DNA from: Larsenimonas salina | GTDB lineage: Bacteria; Pseudomonadota; Gammaproteobacteria; Pseudomonadales; Halomonadaceae | Reading direction: 5' to 3' | Assembly: GCF_023736155.1 (NCBI RefSeq) | Contig: NZ_JAMLJJ010000001.1 | Span: forward strand, 1-64,000 | DNA length: 64,000 nt | Part shown: positions 41,689 to 49,934 of the stretch, piece after piece | Position numbering within the stretch: the stretch's first letter is position 1 | Layout of the letters: every line of letters starts with the position of its first letter | Position numbers and translations under genes: made by a program | Notes under the pieces: generated by a model | The model's input: only the letters and a program-made list of their open reading frames with translations | Told to the model about the DNA's origin: nothing | Database searches by the model: none

Positions 41689-43420
41689 AAAGGCCCATGG
41701 CGCTTGAGGTGGCTCGGCGCGGGTCAGCGCCGCCCTGGAACTGGCCGTTTTCAATCAGAATCGATTCGCTGGCCCCTATGGCCGGTTTGGTCTCGACCTT
41801 ATGCCCCATCGCCTCGAGCAGTCGCACGGTGTCGGGGCTGATGCCCTGTTCGATGCGAAGCTCTTCCGGGAGCCACTGATCGTGAATGCGCGGCGCGCTT
41901 ACGGCGGACTGGATGTTCATGTCATGATCGATCACGTTCATGATGACCTGAAGCGTGGTCGTGATGATGCGCGAACCACCGGGGCTTCCCGTGACCAGAA
42001 AGTTCTTGCCATCTTTCTTGACGATGGTCGGCGACATCGACGACAGCATGCGCTTGTTGGGCTCGATGGCGTTGGCTTCCCCACCGATCAGGCCGTAGGC
42101 GTTGGGCACGCCGGGCTTCGATGAAAAGTCATCCATTTCGTTGTTGAGCAAAAAACCGGCGCCGGCAACGGTCAGCCCCGAGCCGTAGCTGAAGTTCAGG
42201 GTGTAGGTGTTGGATACGGCAAGCCCCGAGTCATCGGCCACCGAAAAGTGTGTGGTTTCGTTGGATTCATAACGCTGAACCGGGCCGGGGCCAATGTCGC
42301 TTGAGGGCGTCGGATGGGCGAGATCGAACTCGGCGCGAAGCGTCTTGGCGTAGTCCTTGCTGGTCAGCGCCTTGAGCGGGACATCAACAAAATCGCTGTC
42401 GCCCAGGTACTTGGAACGGTCGGCGTAGGCCCGTTTCATGGCCTCGCTCATCACGTGAATCGTTGCGGCCGAGTTGAGCCCCATCGCACCGATGTCATCG
42501 CCTTCAAGTATGTTGAGTATCTGAACGATGTGGACGCCGCCCGAGGAGGGCGGCGACATCGAGTAAACGTCATAGCCGCGGTAGGTGCCATGCACCGGCG
42601 TGCGTACCTTGGGCGTGTAGTTGGCCAGGTCGTCTTTGGTCATCATCCCGCCGTGGGCCTGAATGGTGTCGATCAGGTAGTCCGCGGTCTTGCCGGTGTA
42701 AAACTCCTCTGGCCCATGTGCGGCAATGCGCTTGAGGGTGGCGGCCAGCTCCGGCTGGATGAAGCGTTCACCGGCCTGATAGGCGCTGCCATCGGGCTTG
42801 TAGAATGTTTTGGTGCTCTCCGGCCACTTGGTCAGCCGCTCTCTGGCCTCGATCAGGCCATCGGAGAACCGCTTGGGCACGATGAAGCCGTCTTCGGCCA
42901 GCGTGATGGCAGGCGCCAGTGCCTTGGCCAGTGAATACGTGCCGTAGTGGTCAAGCGCGAGTGCAAGGCCTGCGACCGTGCCGGGCACGCCGGATGCGTT
43001 GGCGGAAAAGCGCGAACGCTCCTCGACCACATTACCGTCATCATCCTGGAACATGGTGCGATAGGCCGCACTCGGCGCCGTTTCGCGATAATCGATCGCG
43101 ATGACCTTGTCGTGCGCGTCATCGGAAATCAGCATGAACCCGCCGCCGCCAATATTGCCCGAGCGCGGCTGAGTGACCGCCAGGGCAAAACCTGCTGTCA
43201 CTGCGGCGTCGACGGCGTTACCGCCCTCTGCCAGCACGTTTCGCGCGACCTCGCTTGCAAGCTCGTGGCTGGTCGAGACCATGCCGTGAGTGCCGTGTTC
43301 CGGTTGGAAACGTTCGCTTTCGAGGATCGCTTCACTGGCCACAACGCCTTGAGGGCCTGACATCAAAAGCGTGGTGACTAGTGCAAGCCACGTGCCGGGG
43401 CGTTTTATGGATCGACGCAT
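41687..43420 (-). CDS. ggt: gamma-glutamyltransferase
   Basis: 577 residues, periplasmic N-terminal-nucleophile hydrolase that transfers or hydrolyses the gamma-glutamyl group of glutathione. A signal peptide (TWLALVTTLLMSGPQGVVA) ends around residue 28. The autoprocessing site is SNETTHFSVADDSG, with the catalytic Thr at about 389 starting the small subunit. Other landmarks are QPRSGNIGGGGFML, the lid-side PSSGGVHIVQILNIL and the oxyanion GSPGGSRII near 475. It converges with ansA. The last residues lie inside the T/A-rich repeat region. Confidence 0.95.
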   Translation of the reverse strand: MRRSIKRPGTWLALVTTLLMSGPQGVVASEAILESERFQPEHGTHGMVSTSHELASEVARNVLAEGGNAVDAAVTAGFALAVTQPRSGNIGGGGFMLISDDAHDKVIAIDYRETAPSAAYRTMFQDDDGNVVEERSRFSANASGVPGTVAGLALALDHYGTYSLAKALAPAITLAEDGFIVPKRFSDGLIEARERLTKWPESTKTFYKPDGSAYQAGERFIQPELAATLKRIAAHGPEEFYTGKTADYLIDTIQAHGGMMTKDDLANYTPKVRTPVHGTYRGYDVYSMSPPSSGGVHIVQILNILEGDDIGAMGLNSAATIHVMSEAMKRAYADRSKYLGDSDFVDVPLKALTSKDYAKTLRAEFDLAHPTPSSDIGPGPVQRYESNETTHFSVADDSGLAVSNTYTLNFSYGSGLTVAGAGFLLNNEMDDFSSKPGVPNAYGLIGGEANAIEPNKRMLSSMSPTIVKKDGKNFLVTGSPGGSRIITTTLQVIMNVIDHDMNIQSAVSAPRIHDQWLPEELRIEQGISPDTVRLLEAMGHKVETKPAIGASESILIENGQFQGGADPRRATSSAMGL

Positions 43421-43575
43421 CGCTTTTTTCCTTGGTTGTTGTTGAACGTTGACGTGGTTTCACTTTAGCAGCTGCTGCACACGTGCACGGTCTGCTATAT
43501 CTTCAGAGCACGTGTTGACGAAATGGATGACACGGGTCTTTGATTGTGAACGTGACTTGATGAGAGAGGTGAGCA

Positions 43576-43767
43576 ATGCCGGATCGAGCGCCAGGTCCCC
43601 GTAAGGCCGAAATTCAAAAGGTCGAGCGTGGTGTCACGCCGGAAGGCGAGACAGTGTATGTGTACGAACTTCGAGGTGTTACGCCCGAAGACGGTATTTT
43701 GCTCAGCGAATACGAGGATCTTGCAGACGCAGAAGATGCCAAGCATCGCTACGAAAACGCGGAATAA
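43576..43767 (+). CDS. small conserved-looking hypothetical protein, 63 aa
   Basis: A short acidic protein (PRKAEIQKVERGVTPEGETVYVYELRGVTPEDGILLSEYEDLADAEDAKHRY) with no signal peptide or membrane segment. The repeated -E-R/L-R-G-V-T-P-E- pattern (about residues 16-23 and 32-38) suggests a small beta structure. A gagaggtgag ribosome site precedes the ATG and a UUCG-type terminator closely follows the stop. Those flanking signals make it a credible real gene. The function is unknown. Confidence 0.72.
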   Translation: MPDRAPGPRKAEIQKVERGVTPEGETVYVYELRGVTPEDGILLSEYEDLADAEDAKHRYENAE

Positions 43768-43781
43768 CGTGCAGTGACTGG

Positions 43782-43804
43782 GGCGGCTTCGGCCGCCTTT
43801 TCTT
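43782..43804 (+). terminator. intrinsic terminator with TTCG tetraloop
   Basis: ggcggc-ttcg-gccgcc followed by ttttctttg, 14 bp after the stop of the 63-aa gene and before rpe. Confidence 0.88.
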
Positions 43805-43849
43805 TGTTATACTTTTTTCCTTTCGATGTCGGATCTATAGGAGTGTTTT

Positions 43850-44536
43850 GTGACCGATTGCCGTATTGCCCCGTCCATCCTGTCTGCTGATTTTGCACGT
43901 CTGGGGGCTGAGGTGGAAAACGTGCTTGCCAGTGGCGCGGACATGATCCACTTCGATGTAATGGACAACCATTTCGTCCCGAATCTGACCTTCGGTGCGC
44001 CGGTGTGCAAGGCGCTTCGAAACTACGGCGTCACCGCGACCATTGACGTTCACCTGATGGTCGACCCGGTTGACCGGTTGATCGGCGATTTTCTCGATGC
44101 CGGCGCCGACATCATTACCTTTCACCCGGAAGCGAGCGCCCACATTGACCGCTCCCTCTCACTGATCAAGGAGGGCGGCGCCAAGGCAGGTCTTGTGTTC
44201 AACCCGGCGACGCCTCTTGCGTACCTGGATTACGTCATGGACAAGATCGATATGGTGCTCATCATGAGCGTCAATCCAGGCTTTGGCGGTCAGTCTTTCA
44301 TACCTACCGCGCTTGATAAGCTCCGCGATGCGCGCGCGCGCATCGACGCAAGCGGCCGGGACATCTGGCTCGAGGTCGACGGCGGCGTCAAGGTCGATAA
44401 CATCAAGGAGATTGCCGCCGCCGGCGCCGATACATTCGTTGCGGGCTCGGCAATCTTCAATCACCGCCGCGACGACGACCCGAACGGCTACGATTCGGTC
44501 ATCCGCGACTTGAAGGCCGAGGCCGCCAAGGCGTGA
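43850..44536 (+). CDS. rpe: ribulose-phosphate 3-epimerase
   Basis: 228 residues from a GTG start (taggag site 6 bp upstream). TIM-barrel enzyme interconverting ribulose-5-phosphate and xylulose-5-phosphate. It shows the N-terminal [57 protein letters not shown] and the C-terminal phosphate-binding [10 protein letters not shown]...[13 protein letters not shown]. The stop overlaps the GTG start of the next gene by 4 bp. Confidence 0.95.
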   Translation: MTDCRIAPSILSADFARLGAEVENVLASGADMIHFDVMDNHFVPNLTFGAPVCKALRNYGVTATIDVHLMVDPVDRLIGDFLDAGADIITFHPEASAHIDRSLSLIKEGGAKAGLVFNPATPLAYLDYVMDKIDMVLIMSVNPGFGGQSFIPTALDKLRDARARIDASGRDIWLEVDGGVKVDNIKEIAAAGADTFVAGSAIFNHRRDDDPNGYDSVIRDLKAEAAKA

Positions 44537-44805
44537 GCCGCGACTGGTACCTGTATATGCTTCAAACCCGGCGCGGTACGCTCTATACCGGCATTACCAC
44601 CGACGTTGAACGCCGATGTGCCGAGCATGAGGCCGGGCGAGGGGCCAAGGCGCTTCGCGGCAAGGGGCCCTTGGTGCTCATGCACTGGGAGTGGGTCGGT
44701 GATCACGGCAAGGCCTTGCGCCTGGAGGCCTCGATCAAGCGCCTTTCCGCGCTCGAAAAACGCCGCTGGCTTGCGGCGCGGTCATCCGCTGACGCGGTGC
44801 GTTGA
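44533..44805 (+). CDS. GIY-YIG domain nuclease, YhbQ/UPF0213 type
   Basis: 90 residues, almost entirely one GIY-YIG fold: [39 protein letters not shown]. The diverged GIY reads YLY and YIG reads YTG, with the catalytic Arg in ERRCAEH and the Glu in [10 protein letters not shown]. coli YhbQ-type proteins are thought to act on DNA. It starts with GTG overlapping the rpe stop (GTGA), so the two are cotranslated. Confidence 0.88.
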   Translation: MSRDWYLYMLQTRRGTLYTGITTDVERRCAEHEAGRGAKALRGKGPLVLMHWEWVGDHGKALRLEASIKRLSALEKRRWLAARSSADAVR

Positions 44806-44821
44806 GCGTGTTAATATTTAG

Positions 44822-44920
44822 GTGCCCCGCGATTGGACCGAGTGGGGCTAAAATCGATAGGGTGCCGTAGAGTACTTGATGAGAAGCACGCCACGCGGTT
44901 GTACCGGGTGGCGTTTTTTT
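44822..44920 (+). ncRNA. candidate structured leader or small RNA upstream of the panE-like gene
   Basis: Two hairpins follow each other. The first pairs gccccgc (about 44824-44830) with gtggggc (about 44842-44848), counting one G-U pair. The second is cgccac/gtggcg (44889-44894 with 44908-44913), followed by seven T residues, which is a good intrinsic terminator. The preceding gene ends at 44805 and the next starts at 44976. So the element is either the rpe-operon 3' end or an independent short transcript or attenuator. Confidence 0.4.
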
Positions 44921-44975
44921 GTGCCGTTTTCATGGCCTGGGTGTATTGAACGTGTGTGTTGAACGTGATGAGACC

Positions 44976-45875
44976 ATGAACACAGTCGTGTTCGGCGCCG
45001 GAGCGGTCGGCTGTTTCTTTGGCGGGCTTTTGGCCGAGGCCGGGCATTCGGTGACATTGATCGGCCGGGCGCGTCATGTTGAACGCATCCAGGCCGAGGG
45101 GCTTCGGATCGAGACGGCCTCAGGGCGTCGCTGGGTCCGAGACATCACCGCAAGTACCGGCCTTGAATGCCTTGAAGGAGCCTCGCTGGTGCTCTGCTGC
45201 ACCAAGAGCGCGCAGATAGATGAGGCCGCAAAGCATCTTGGCTCCCGGTTACATGCGCATGTGCCGGTGCTGAGCCTTCAAAATGGGCTGACAAGTGCCG
45301 AGCGGTTACGAAAGGCGTTGCCAAACAACCCTGTCTGGCCGGCACTGGTGTACGCCGCGGTCGGGATGAATGAGCCGGGTGTGGTGGCGCATCGCGGCGG
45401 GCAGCGGTTGTGTTTGGACGCGCGCTGTCGAATCGAGCCCTTTTTCAATGTGCTGTCAGGCAGTGCGATCGAGTGTCAGTTGTATGCCGACATGGAGGCG
45501 ATGCGCTGGCACAAGCTGTTGGTCAACTGCGCCCTCAACGCGCTTTCTGCCATTAGCCAGTCCACCTATGGGGCGCTGCTTGAGGTGCCATCACTCGGTG
45601 CGTGGTTTGGTGAGCTGATCAGGGAGTGCGTGGAGGTGGCCCGCGCATGCGGCGTCGATGTAGGGGCAACGCTTGAACATGACGTGCTCGAGCTCATGCA
45701 GGCCATGGCGCATCAGCGCTCCTCCACCGCGCAGGATCTGGCGCGAGGCCGACCGACCGAGGTCGATGAGTTCAACGGGTTTTTGATGCAAAAAGGGCGC
45801 GAGCACGGTGTGCCCACGCCCATCAACACGACGCTCTACACTTTGATCAAGGCGCTCGAGATGCCGAGCGCCTGA
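44976..45875 (+). CDS. panE: ketopantoate reductase (2-dehydropantoate 2-reductase) family protein
   Basis: 299 residues from the ATG at 44976, which puts the NADPH-binding GxGxxG motif at the N-terminus (MNTVVFGAGAVGCFFGGLLAEAGHSVTLIGR). Catalytic-type features follow: CTKSAQ, LQNGLTSAERL and the Lys in MRWHKLLVNCALNALSAISQSTYGAL near 180. PanE reduces 2-dehydropantoate to pantoate for coenzyme A synthesis. Paralogues with other substrates are common in this family, so the symbol is tentative. It follows a terminator, so it probably has its own promoter. Confidence 0.82.
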   Translation: MNTVVFGAGAVGCFFGGLLAEAGHSVTLIGRARHVERIQAEGLRIETASGRRWVRDITASTGLECLEGASLVLCCTKSAQIDEAAKHLGSRLHAHVPVLSLQNGLTSAERLRKALPNNPVWPALVYAAVGMNEPGVVAHRGGQRLCLDARCRIEPFFNVLSGSAIECQLYADMEAMRWHKLLVNCALNALSAISQSTYGALLEVPSLGAWFGELIRECVEVARACGVDVGATLEHDVLELMQAMAHQRSSTAQDLARGRPTEVDEFNGFLMQKGREHGVPTPINTTLYTLIKALEMPSA

Positions 45876-45882
45876 GCCGGTC

Positions 45883-47184
45883 TCAGTGCAGTTTCATGCG
45901 CGGTCGAATCCAGGTATTGATGCCATCGACCAGCATGGTCATGCCCGCCTTGGCGGTACCGTGGATGGTTTGCTGGTGCATTCGGTAGAGCGAGGCGTAG
46001 AACAGTTTCGCGAGCTTGCCCTCGACAAACAGCCCCTTGGAGGAGTTGCTGCGCATGAGATTGCCGACGGCGTCGAAATGCGATAGCGACACCAATGAGC
46101 CCATGTCTCGGTAGTTGAACTCCTTCAGGGGTTTGTCGTCGATTGCCGCCAGAAGGTTCTTGTAGAGGCGGCTGGCCTGCTGGTGAGCCGCCTGAGCCCG
46201 CGGAGGCACAAGCTTGCCGCCGGGCTGGGGGCAGGCCGCGCAGTCGCCCATGGCGAAGATATTGCTGTCGTCGACGCTTTGAAGGGTCTGATTGACCATG
46301 ACCTGATGGTTGGACTGGGTCGAAAGCCCCAGCTCCGAGAGAAAGGCCGGGCCGCGAATGCCCGCCGCCCATACGGTCAGATCGGCATCGATGTGCGTGC
46401 CGTCGGCGGTTTCGAAGCCGCCGTCATCGGCCTGAGTGACCTTGGTGTCGGTGTGGATACGCACGCCGATGCGCTCGAGCTGGCGATGCACGGGGGCACT
46501 GATGCGCTCGGGCAGAGCCGGCAGTACCCGCGGCGCCGCTTCAATCAGATGCACCGTGAGCTTATGGCGGTCCATGCGAGTGACGCCGTAGCTGTTGAGC
46601 ATGTCGCTTGCGTCCAGAAGCTCCGCAGAGAGTTCCACCCCGGTCGCCCCGGCGCCAACGATTGCAACGCTGAGCGGGCGGGTAGACTGGGTTTCCTGAT
46701 CGTGATTGTGACGCAGGAAGGTGTTCAAAAGCGCCTTTCGAAAGATTTCGGCCTGCTTGGGGCTGTCCAGAAAGTAGCAGTGGTCGGCTACGCCCGGGGT
46801 GCCGAAATCGTTGCAGACGCTTCCAAGTGACAGCACGAGGTAGTCGTAATCAAGCGTTCGCTCGGGCAGGATTTCATGGTCGTCCTCATCGATGATGGCG
46901 CCGAGCTGAATGCGGCGGTTTTCCTTGTCGAGCCCGGTCATGGTGCCGCGTTGAAAGCGGTAGCCGTTATGGCGCGAATGGCCTTGATAGGACACTTCAT
47001 CGAGCCCGGAGTCGAGCTTGCCGGTCGCCACTTCATGCAAGAGCGGTTTCCAGATGTGCGTCGGGTCCCGGTCGACCAGCACGATGTCGGCCTTGTTGCG
47101 CTTGCCGAGTTTCTTGCCAAGCCGGGTGACCAGCTCCAGGCCGCCGGCACCGCCGCCGACGACCACGATTCGCGGATGTTTCAT
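45883..47184 (-). CDS. ndh: type II NADH:quinone oxidoreductase
   Basis: 433 residues, single-subunit flavoprotein passing electrons from NADH to quinone without pumping protons. The FAD-binding motif is RIVVVGGGAGGLELVTRLGKKLG at the N-terminus and the NADH motif is VAIVGAGATGVELSAEL around 172-188. The IFAMGDCAACPQP block and the C-terminal amphipathic KLFYASLYRMHQQTIHG region are typical of bacterial Ndh. It converges with the panE-like gene 7 bp apart and diverges from gph. Confidence 0.94.
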   Translation of the reverse strand: MKHPRIVVVGGGAGGLELVTRLGKKLGKRNKADIVLVDRDPTHIWKPLLHEVATGKLDSGLDEVSYQGHSRHNGYRFQRGTMTGLDKENRRIQLGAIIDEDDHEILPERTLDYDYLVLSLGSVCNDFGTPGVADHCYFLDSPKQAEIFRKALLNTFLRHNHDQETQSTRPLSVAIVGAGATGVELSAELLDASDMLNSYGVTRMDRHKLTVHLIEAAPRVLPALPERISAPVHRQLERIGVRIHTDTKVTQADDGGFETADGTHIDADLTVWAAGIRGPAFLSELGLSTQSNHQVMVNQTLQSVDDSNIFAMGDCAACPQPGGKLVPPRAQAAHQQASRLYKNLLAAIDDKPLKEFNYRDMGSLVSLSHFDAVGNLMRSNSSKGLFVEGKLAKLFYASLYRMHQQTIHGTAKAGMTMLVDGINTWIRPRMKLH

Positions 47185-47342
47185 CGATGCTCCCGAATTG
47201 GGCAGGCTGCGCGGCGCTTATGCGCTACGCTGTACCTGCGCCTTAAGTTGAAAAGATTCAAACCTGAAAATGTGTATCGGTAGAATAGCGTGCGCGGCAA
47301 GGCGATGATAGCGCCTCGCATTTCCCGGCCTATGGAGACTCA

Positions 47343-48020
47343 ATGCATCACTTACTTGACTCGATCGATCTGATTCTGTTCGACCTGGACGGCACGCTGG
47401 TGGATTCCGCCCCCGATCTCGGCGGCGCCCTTGCCGAGGCCATGAGCGAGCGAGGCTATCCGGCACCCAGGCTTGAGGCCGTGCGTGACTGGGTCGGCAA
47501 CGGCTCGTATGTGCTGGTTGAGCGGGCCTTGAACGCCGCCCGCGATCAGGGGCTGATCTCGCCGTTTAACGAGGCGACCGTCGACAGTATCCATCAGCGC
47601 TTTCTTCATCATTACGGTCAACGGCTCTGCCGCAACACCGACGTATATCCCGGCGTACGAGAAAGTCTCGCCGCCTTCAAACAGTCCGGGCGCCGTCTGG
47701 CGGTGGTCACCAACAAGCCGGCGCTGTTCATTACCCCGATTCTTGAAGGCCTTCAGCTTGGCGGTTTGTTCGATCTGCTGGTCGGCGGCGATACGCTTGC
47801 GGTCAAAAAACCCGATCCTGGCCCCCTCGAGCATGCGATGGCGGCCTTTTCAGTGCCCGCCGAGCGCACATTGATGGTGGGTGACTCGATCAATGACATA
47901 CGCGCCGCCCAGGCCGCCGGCTGTCAAAGCGTGGCGCTTACCTATGGCTATAATCACGGGCAACCCATTGACGAGGCGGGCGCGACGCTCGTTATTGAAT
48001 CGCTTGCACAACTCGTTTAG
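47343..48020 (+). CDS. gph: phosphoglycolate phosphatase
   Basis: 225 residues, HAD-superfamily phosphatase removing 2-phosphoglycolate formed during repair of oxidised DNA ends. Motif I is LILFDLDGTLVDSAPDL (nucleophile Asp about 13), motif II is VVTNKP, and motifs III/IV are KKPDPGPLEHA and MVGDSINDIRAAQAAG. It lies immediately upstream of trpE, as is common in pseudomonads and relatives, but a terminator separates the two. Confidence 0.92.
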   Translation: MHHLLDSIDLILFDLDGTLVDSAPDLGGALAEAMSERGYPAPRLEAVRDWVGNGSYVLVERALNAARDQGLISPFNEATVDSIHQRFLHHYGQRLCRNTDVYPGVRESLAAFKQSGRRLAVVTNKPALFITPILEGLQLGGLFDLLVGGDTLAVKKPDPGPLEHAMAAFSVPAERTLMVGDSINDIRAAQAAGCQSVALTYGYNHGQPIDEAGATLVIESLAQLV

Positions 48021-48029
48021 GGTAAATTT

Positions 48030-48051
48030 GCCGTCTGAAACGGCTTTTTTT
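48030..48051 (+). terminator. gph terminator
   Basis: gccgt-ctgaa-acggc stem-loop followed by seven T residues, 9 bp after the gph stop codon. The following AT-rich segment (taatttctaat) is where a trpE promoter would have to lie. Confidence 0.78.
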
Positions 48052-48078
48052 AATTTCTAATGTGCGTTGAGCCTACCC

Positions 48079-48132
48079 ATGACTCCCACGGTGCCCGAAT
48101 CGATGCAAAAGGTATTACGCTGGCGATGGTGA
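48079..48132 (+). CDS. trpL: trp leader peptide upstream of trpE
   Basis: A 17-codon ORF reads MTPTVPESMQKVLRWRW and stops at TGA 48130-48132; alternative starts are GTG 48091 and ATG 48103 (9 codons). Two of its last three codons are Trp (TGG at 48121 and 48127). A hairpin plus T-run follows 24 bp later and trpE starts 83 bp after the leader stop. This is the layout of a transcription attenuator in which ribosome stalling at Trp codons controls read-through. The ribosome-binding site is weak (tgag 8 bp before 48079), so the exact start is uncertain. Confidence 0.7.
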   Translation: MTPTVPESMQKVLRWRW

Positions 48133-48133
48133 C

Positions 48134-48173
48134 GCCCACCCTCGTACGACGCTTGAGCCCACCGGGCTTTTTG
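48134..48173 (+). terminator. attenuator hairpin of the trpE leader
   Basis: agccc (48156-48160), loop acc, gggct (48164-48168), then a run of five T. The 7-mer gcccacc occurs twice, at 48134-48140 and 48157-48163. So the gggc right arm can pair with either the near copy (terminator) or the far copy (possible antiterminator). The terminator stem is short for a strong terminator. Confidence 0.6.
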
Positions 48174-48214
48174 TTGCAATGATGCGCCCAGCGCAACTGC
48201 CTTGAGGTCACCCC

Positions 48215-49699
48215 ATGACACCCGAACGCTTTGATGAGCTGGCACACGCCGGCTATACCCGTATCCCGGTTTCGCGCGACATTCTCGCGGATCTGGACAC
48301 ACCGCTTTCCACCTATTTGAAACTGTCCAACGAGCCGTGGACCTTTCTGCTTGAATCCGTCCAGGGCGGCGAGAAGTGGGGGCGGTATTCCATCATCGGG
48401 TTGCCGTGCCGCGAGCGCATTGAAGTGCGTGGTTTCACCATTCGCCACATCATTGACGGCCACGACGCTGGCGCCACTCAGGTTGAGGATCCGCTTGAAT
48501 GGATCGATACCTTCCGGCAGCGCTTCAAGGCGCCGGAAGAGGACAACCATCTGCGCTTTTCAGGCGGACTGGTGGGATATTTCGGCTACGACACCATTCG
48601 CTATATCGAGCCCAGGCTTCAAGGCGTCGAGAAGCCCGACCCGATCGACGTGCCGGACATTTTGTTGATGGTGGCCGAGGAAGTGGTGGTCTTCGATAAC
48701 CTCTCCGGCAAGCTGACGCTTCTGGTGCACGCAGACCCTGCAACGCCTGACGCGCTTTTACAGGCGCGAGAGCGGCTCGACGTGCTCGAGGCGCAGCTGC
48801 GCGCGGCGGTGTTGTCGGCTTCGAGCCCCGGCACTGGGCGCGATGAAATCGGCGAGGACGATTTCTTTGCAAGCTTTTCCGAGCAGGGCTACAAGGACGC
48901 GGTCGCCCGGATCAAGGATTACGTGCGCGCAGGCGATGTCATGCAGTGCGTGCCGTCCCAGCGGATGTCGATTCCCTTCAGCGCGCCACCGCTCGATCTT
49001 TACCGAGCGCTTCGCCACCTGAATCCATCGCCCTACATGTTCTTTTTCAATCTCGACGATCATCACGTGGTTGGCGCCTCCCCGGAAATTCTGGCGCGGC
49101 TCGAGGGTGAGGAAATCACGCTGCGACCGATTGCTGGAACACGCCATCGCGGTGCAACGCCTGAAGAGGACCGGGCGCTTGCCGAGGAGCTTTTGGCTGA
49201 TCCGAAAGAGCGCGCCGAGCACGTGATGCTGATTGATCTTGGACGCAACGACGTGGGGCGCATCAGCACCCCGGGCTCGGTCGAGCTGACCGAGAACATG
49301 TCGATCGAGCGCTACTCGCACGTCATGCACATCGTTTCGAACGTGACCGGGAGACTTTCACCGAAGCTTGGGCCGCTCGATGTGCTGCGCGCGACCTTTC
49401 CGGCCGGCACGCTCTCGGGGGCGCCGAAGATTCGGGCGCTCGAGATCATCGACGAGCTCGAGCCGGTCAAGCGCGGTATCTATTCCGGCGCCGTGGGCTA
49501 TCTGGACTGGTCCGGCAACATGGACATGTCGATCGCGATTCGCACCGCCGTGATCAAGCGTGGCGAGCTTCATGTGCAGGCCGGTGGCGGGATTGTTGCC
49601 GACTCCGACCCCGATGATGAGTGGAACGAAACGCTCAACAAGCGCCGGGCGATGTTCCGGGCAGTAGCCATGGCCGAGAAGGGCCTCGACAACCTCTAA
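48215..49699 (+). CDS. trpE: anthranilate synthase component I
   Basis: 494 residues. It makes anthranilate from chorismate using ammonia supplied by TrpG, the first committed step to tryptophan. The N-terminal feedback site is present ([22 protein letters not shown], with the LLES element of tryptophan-sensitive enzymes near 43). Catalytic regions include [71 protein letters not shown] and [21 protein letters not shown]. It is preceded by a leader peptide and attenuator; a second leader separates it from trpG. Confidence 0.96.
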   Translation: MTPERFDELAHAGYTRIPVSRDILADLDTPLSTYLKLSNEPWTFLLESVQGGEKWGRYSIIGLPCRERIEVRGFTIRHIIDGHDAGATQVEDPLEWIDTFRQRFKAPEEDNHLRFSGGLVGYFGYDTIRYIEPRLQGVEKPDPIDVPDILLMVAEEVVVFDNLSGKLTLLVHADPATPDALLQARERLDVLEAQLRAAVLSASSPGTGRDEIGEDDFFASFSEQGYKDAVARIKDYVRAGDVMQCVPSQRMSIPFSAPPLDLYRALRHLNPSPYMFFFNLDDHHVVGASPEILARLEGEEITLRPIAGTRHRGATPEEDRALAEELLADPKERAEHVMLIDLGRNDVGRISTPGSVELTENMSIERYSHVMHIVSNVTGRLSPKLGPLDVLRATFPAGTLSGAPKIRALEIIDELEPVKRGIYSGAVGYLDWSGNMDMSIAIRTAVIKRGELHVQAGGGIVADSDPDDEWNETLNKRRAMFRAVAMAEKGLDNL

Positions 49700-49745
49700 C
49701 TGTCCGCGTTCCTGCGCTTGACAGTGTGGGTGAGGGCAACACACT

Positions 49746-49811
49746 ATGATGTACATGATGCCGATAAATGACGTACGCACCGACGCAGTGTCAACGTGGT
49801 GGCCTTTCTAA
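49746..49811 (+). CDS. second trp leader peptide, upstream of trpGDC
   Basis: An ORF of 21 codons from ATG 49746 (in-frame ATGs also at 49749, 49755 and 49758) ends with the residues STWWPF before TAA 49809-49811. It thus carries two adjacent Trp codons (TGG TGG at 49797-49802) two codons before Pro-Phe. A gaggg ribosome site (49732-49736) precedes 49746 by 9 bp. A terminator follows 42 bp downstream and trpG starts 53 bp after that. Tandem Trp codons in a short ORF just before a trp gene are strong evidence for an attenuation leader. Confidence 0.8.
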   Translation: MMYMMPINDVRTDAVSTWWPF

Positions 49812-49852
49812 CGCGAGGCGGCCCCGGTGTGTTCGTAGGCTATGAATACCCT

Positions 49853-49882
49853 AAAAAAGCCGCCGCTCAGGCGGCATTTTTA
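49853..49882 (+). terminator. attenuator terminator before trpG
   Basis: gccgcc (49859-49864), loop gctca, ggcggc (49870-49875), then attttta; A residues precede the stem. The upstream segment ggcggcc at 49817-49823 can pair with the left arm gccgcc (antiterminator). Its ggcc part can pair instead with the ggcc at 49801-49804, which overlaps the second Trp codon. That provides the mutually exclusive structures required for attenuation. Confidence 0.75.
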
Positions 49883-49934
49883 TGAGTGTCCGCCGCGCGG
49901 TGGCCTGCACGTTTGTCGAGTAAGGAGATAATAC

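Noticed and set aside
48028-48061. TTGCCG-N17-TAATTT as the trpE promoter
   Set aside because: Spacing is right but the -10 match is poor and the element overlaps the gph terminator; a better -10 (tctaat) would need a 22-bp spacer. Not strong enough to list.
49718-49750. TTGACA...TATGAT promoter between trpE and trpG
   Set aside because: The spacer is 21 bp, too long for a sigma-70 promoter, and the -10-like element overlaps the leader peptide start. The trpG promoter position remains unresolved.
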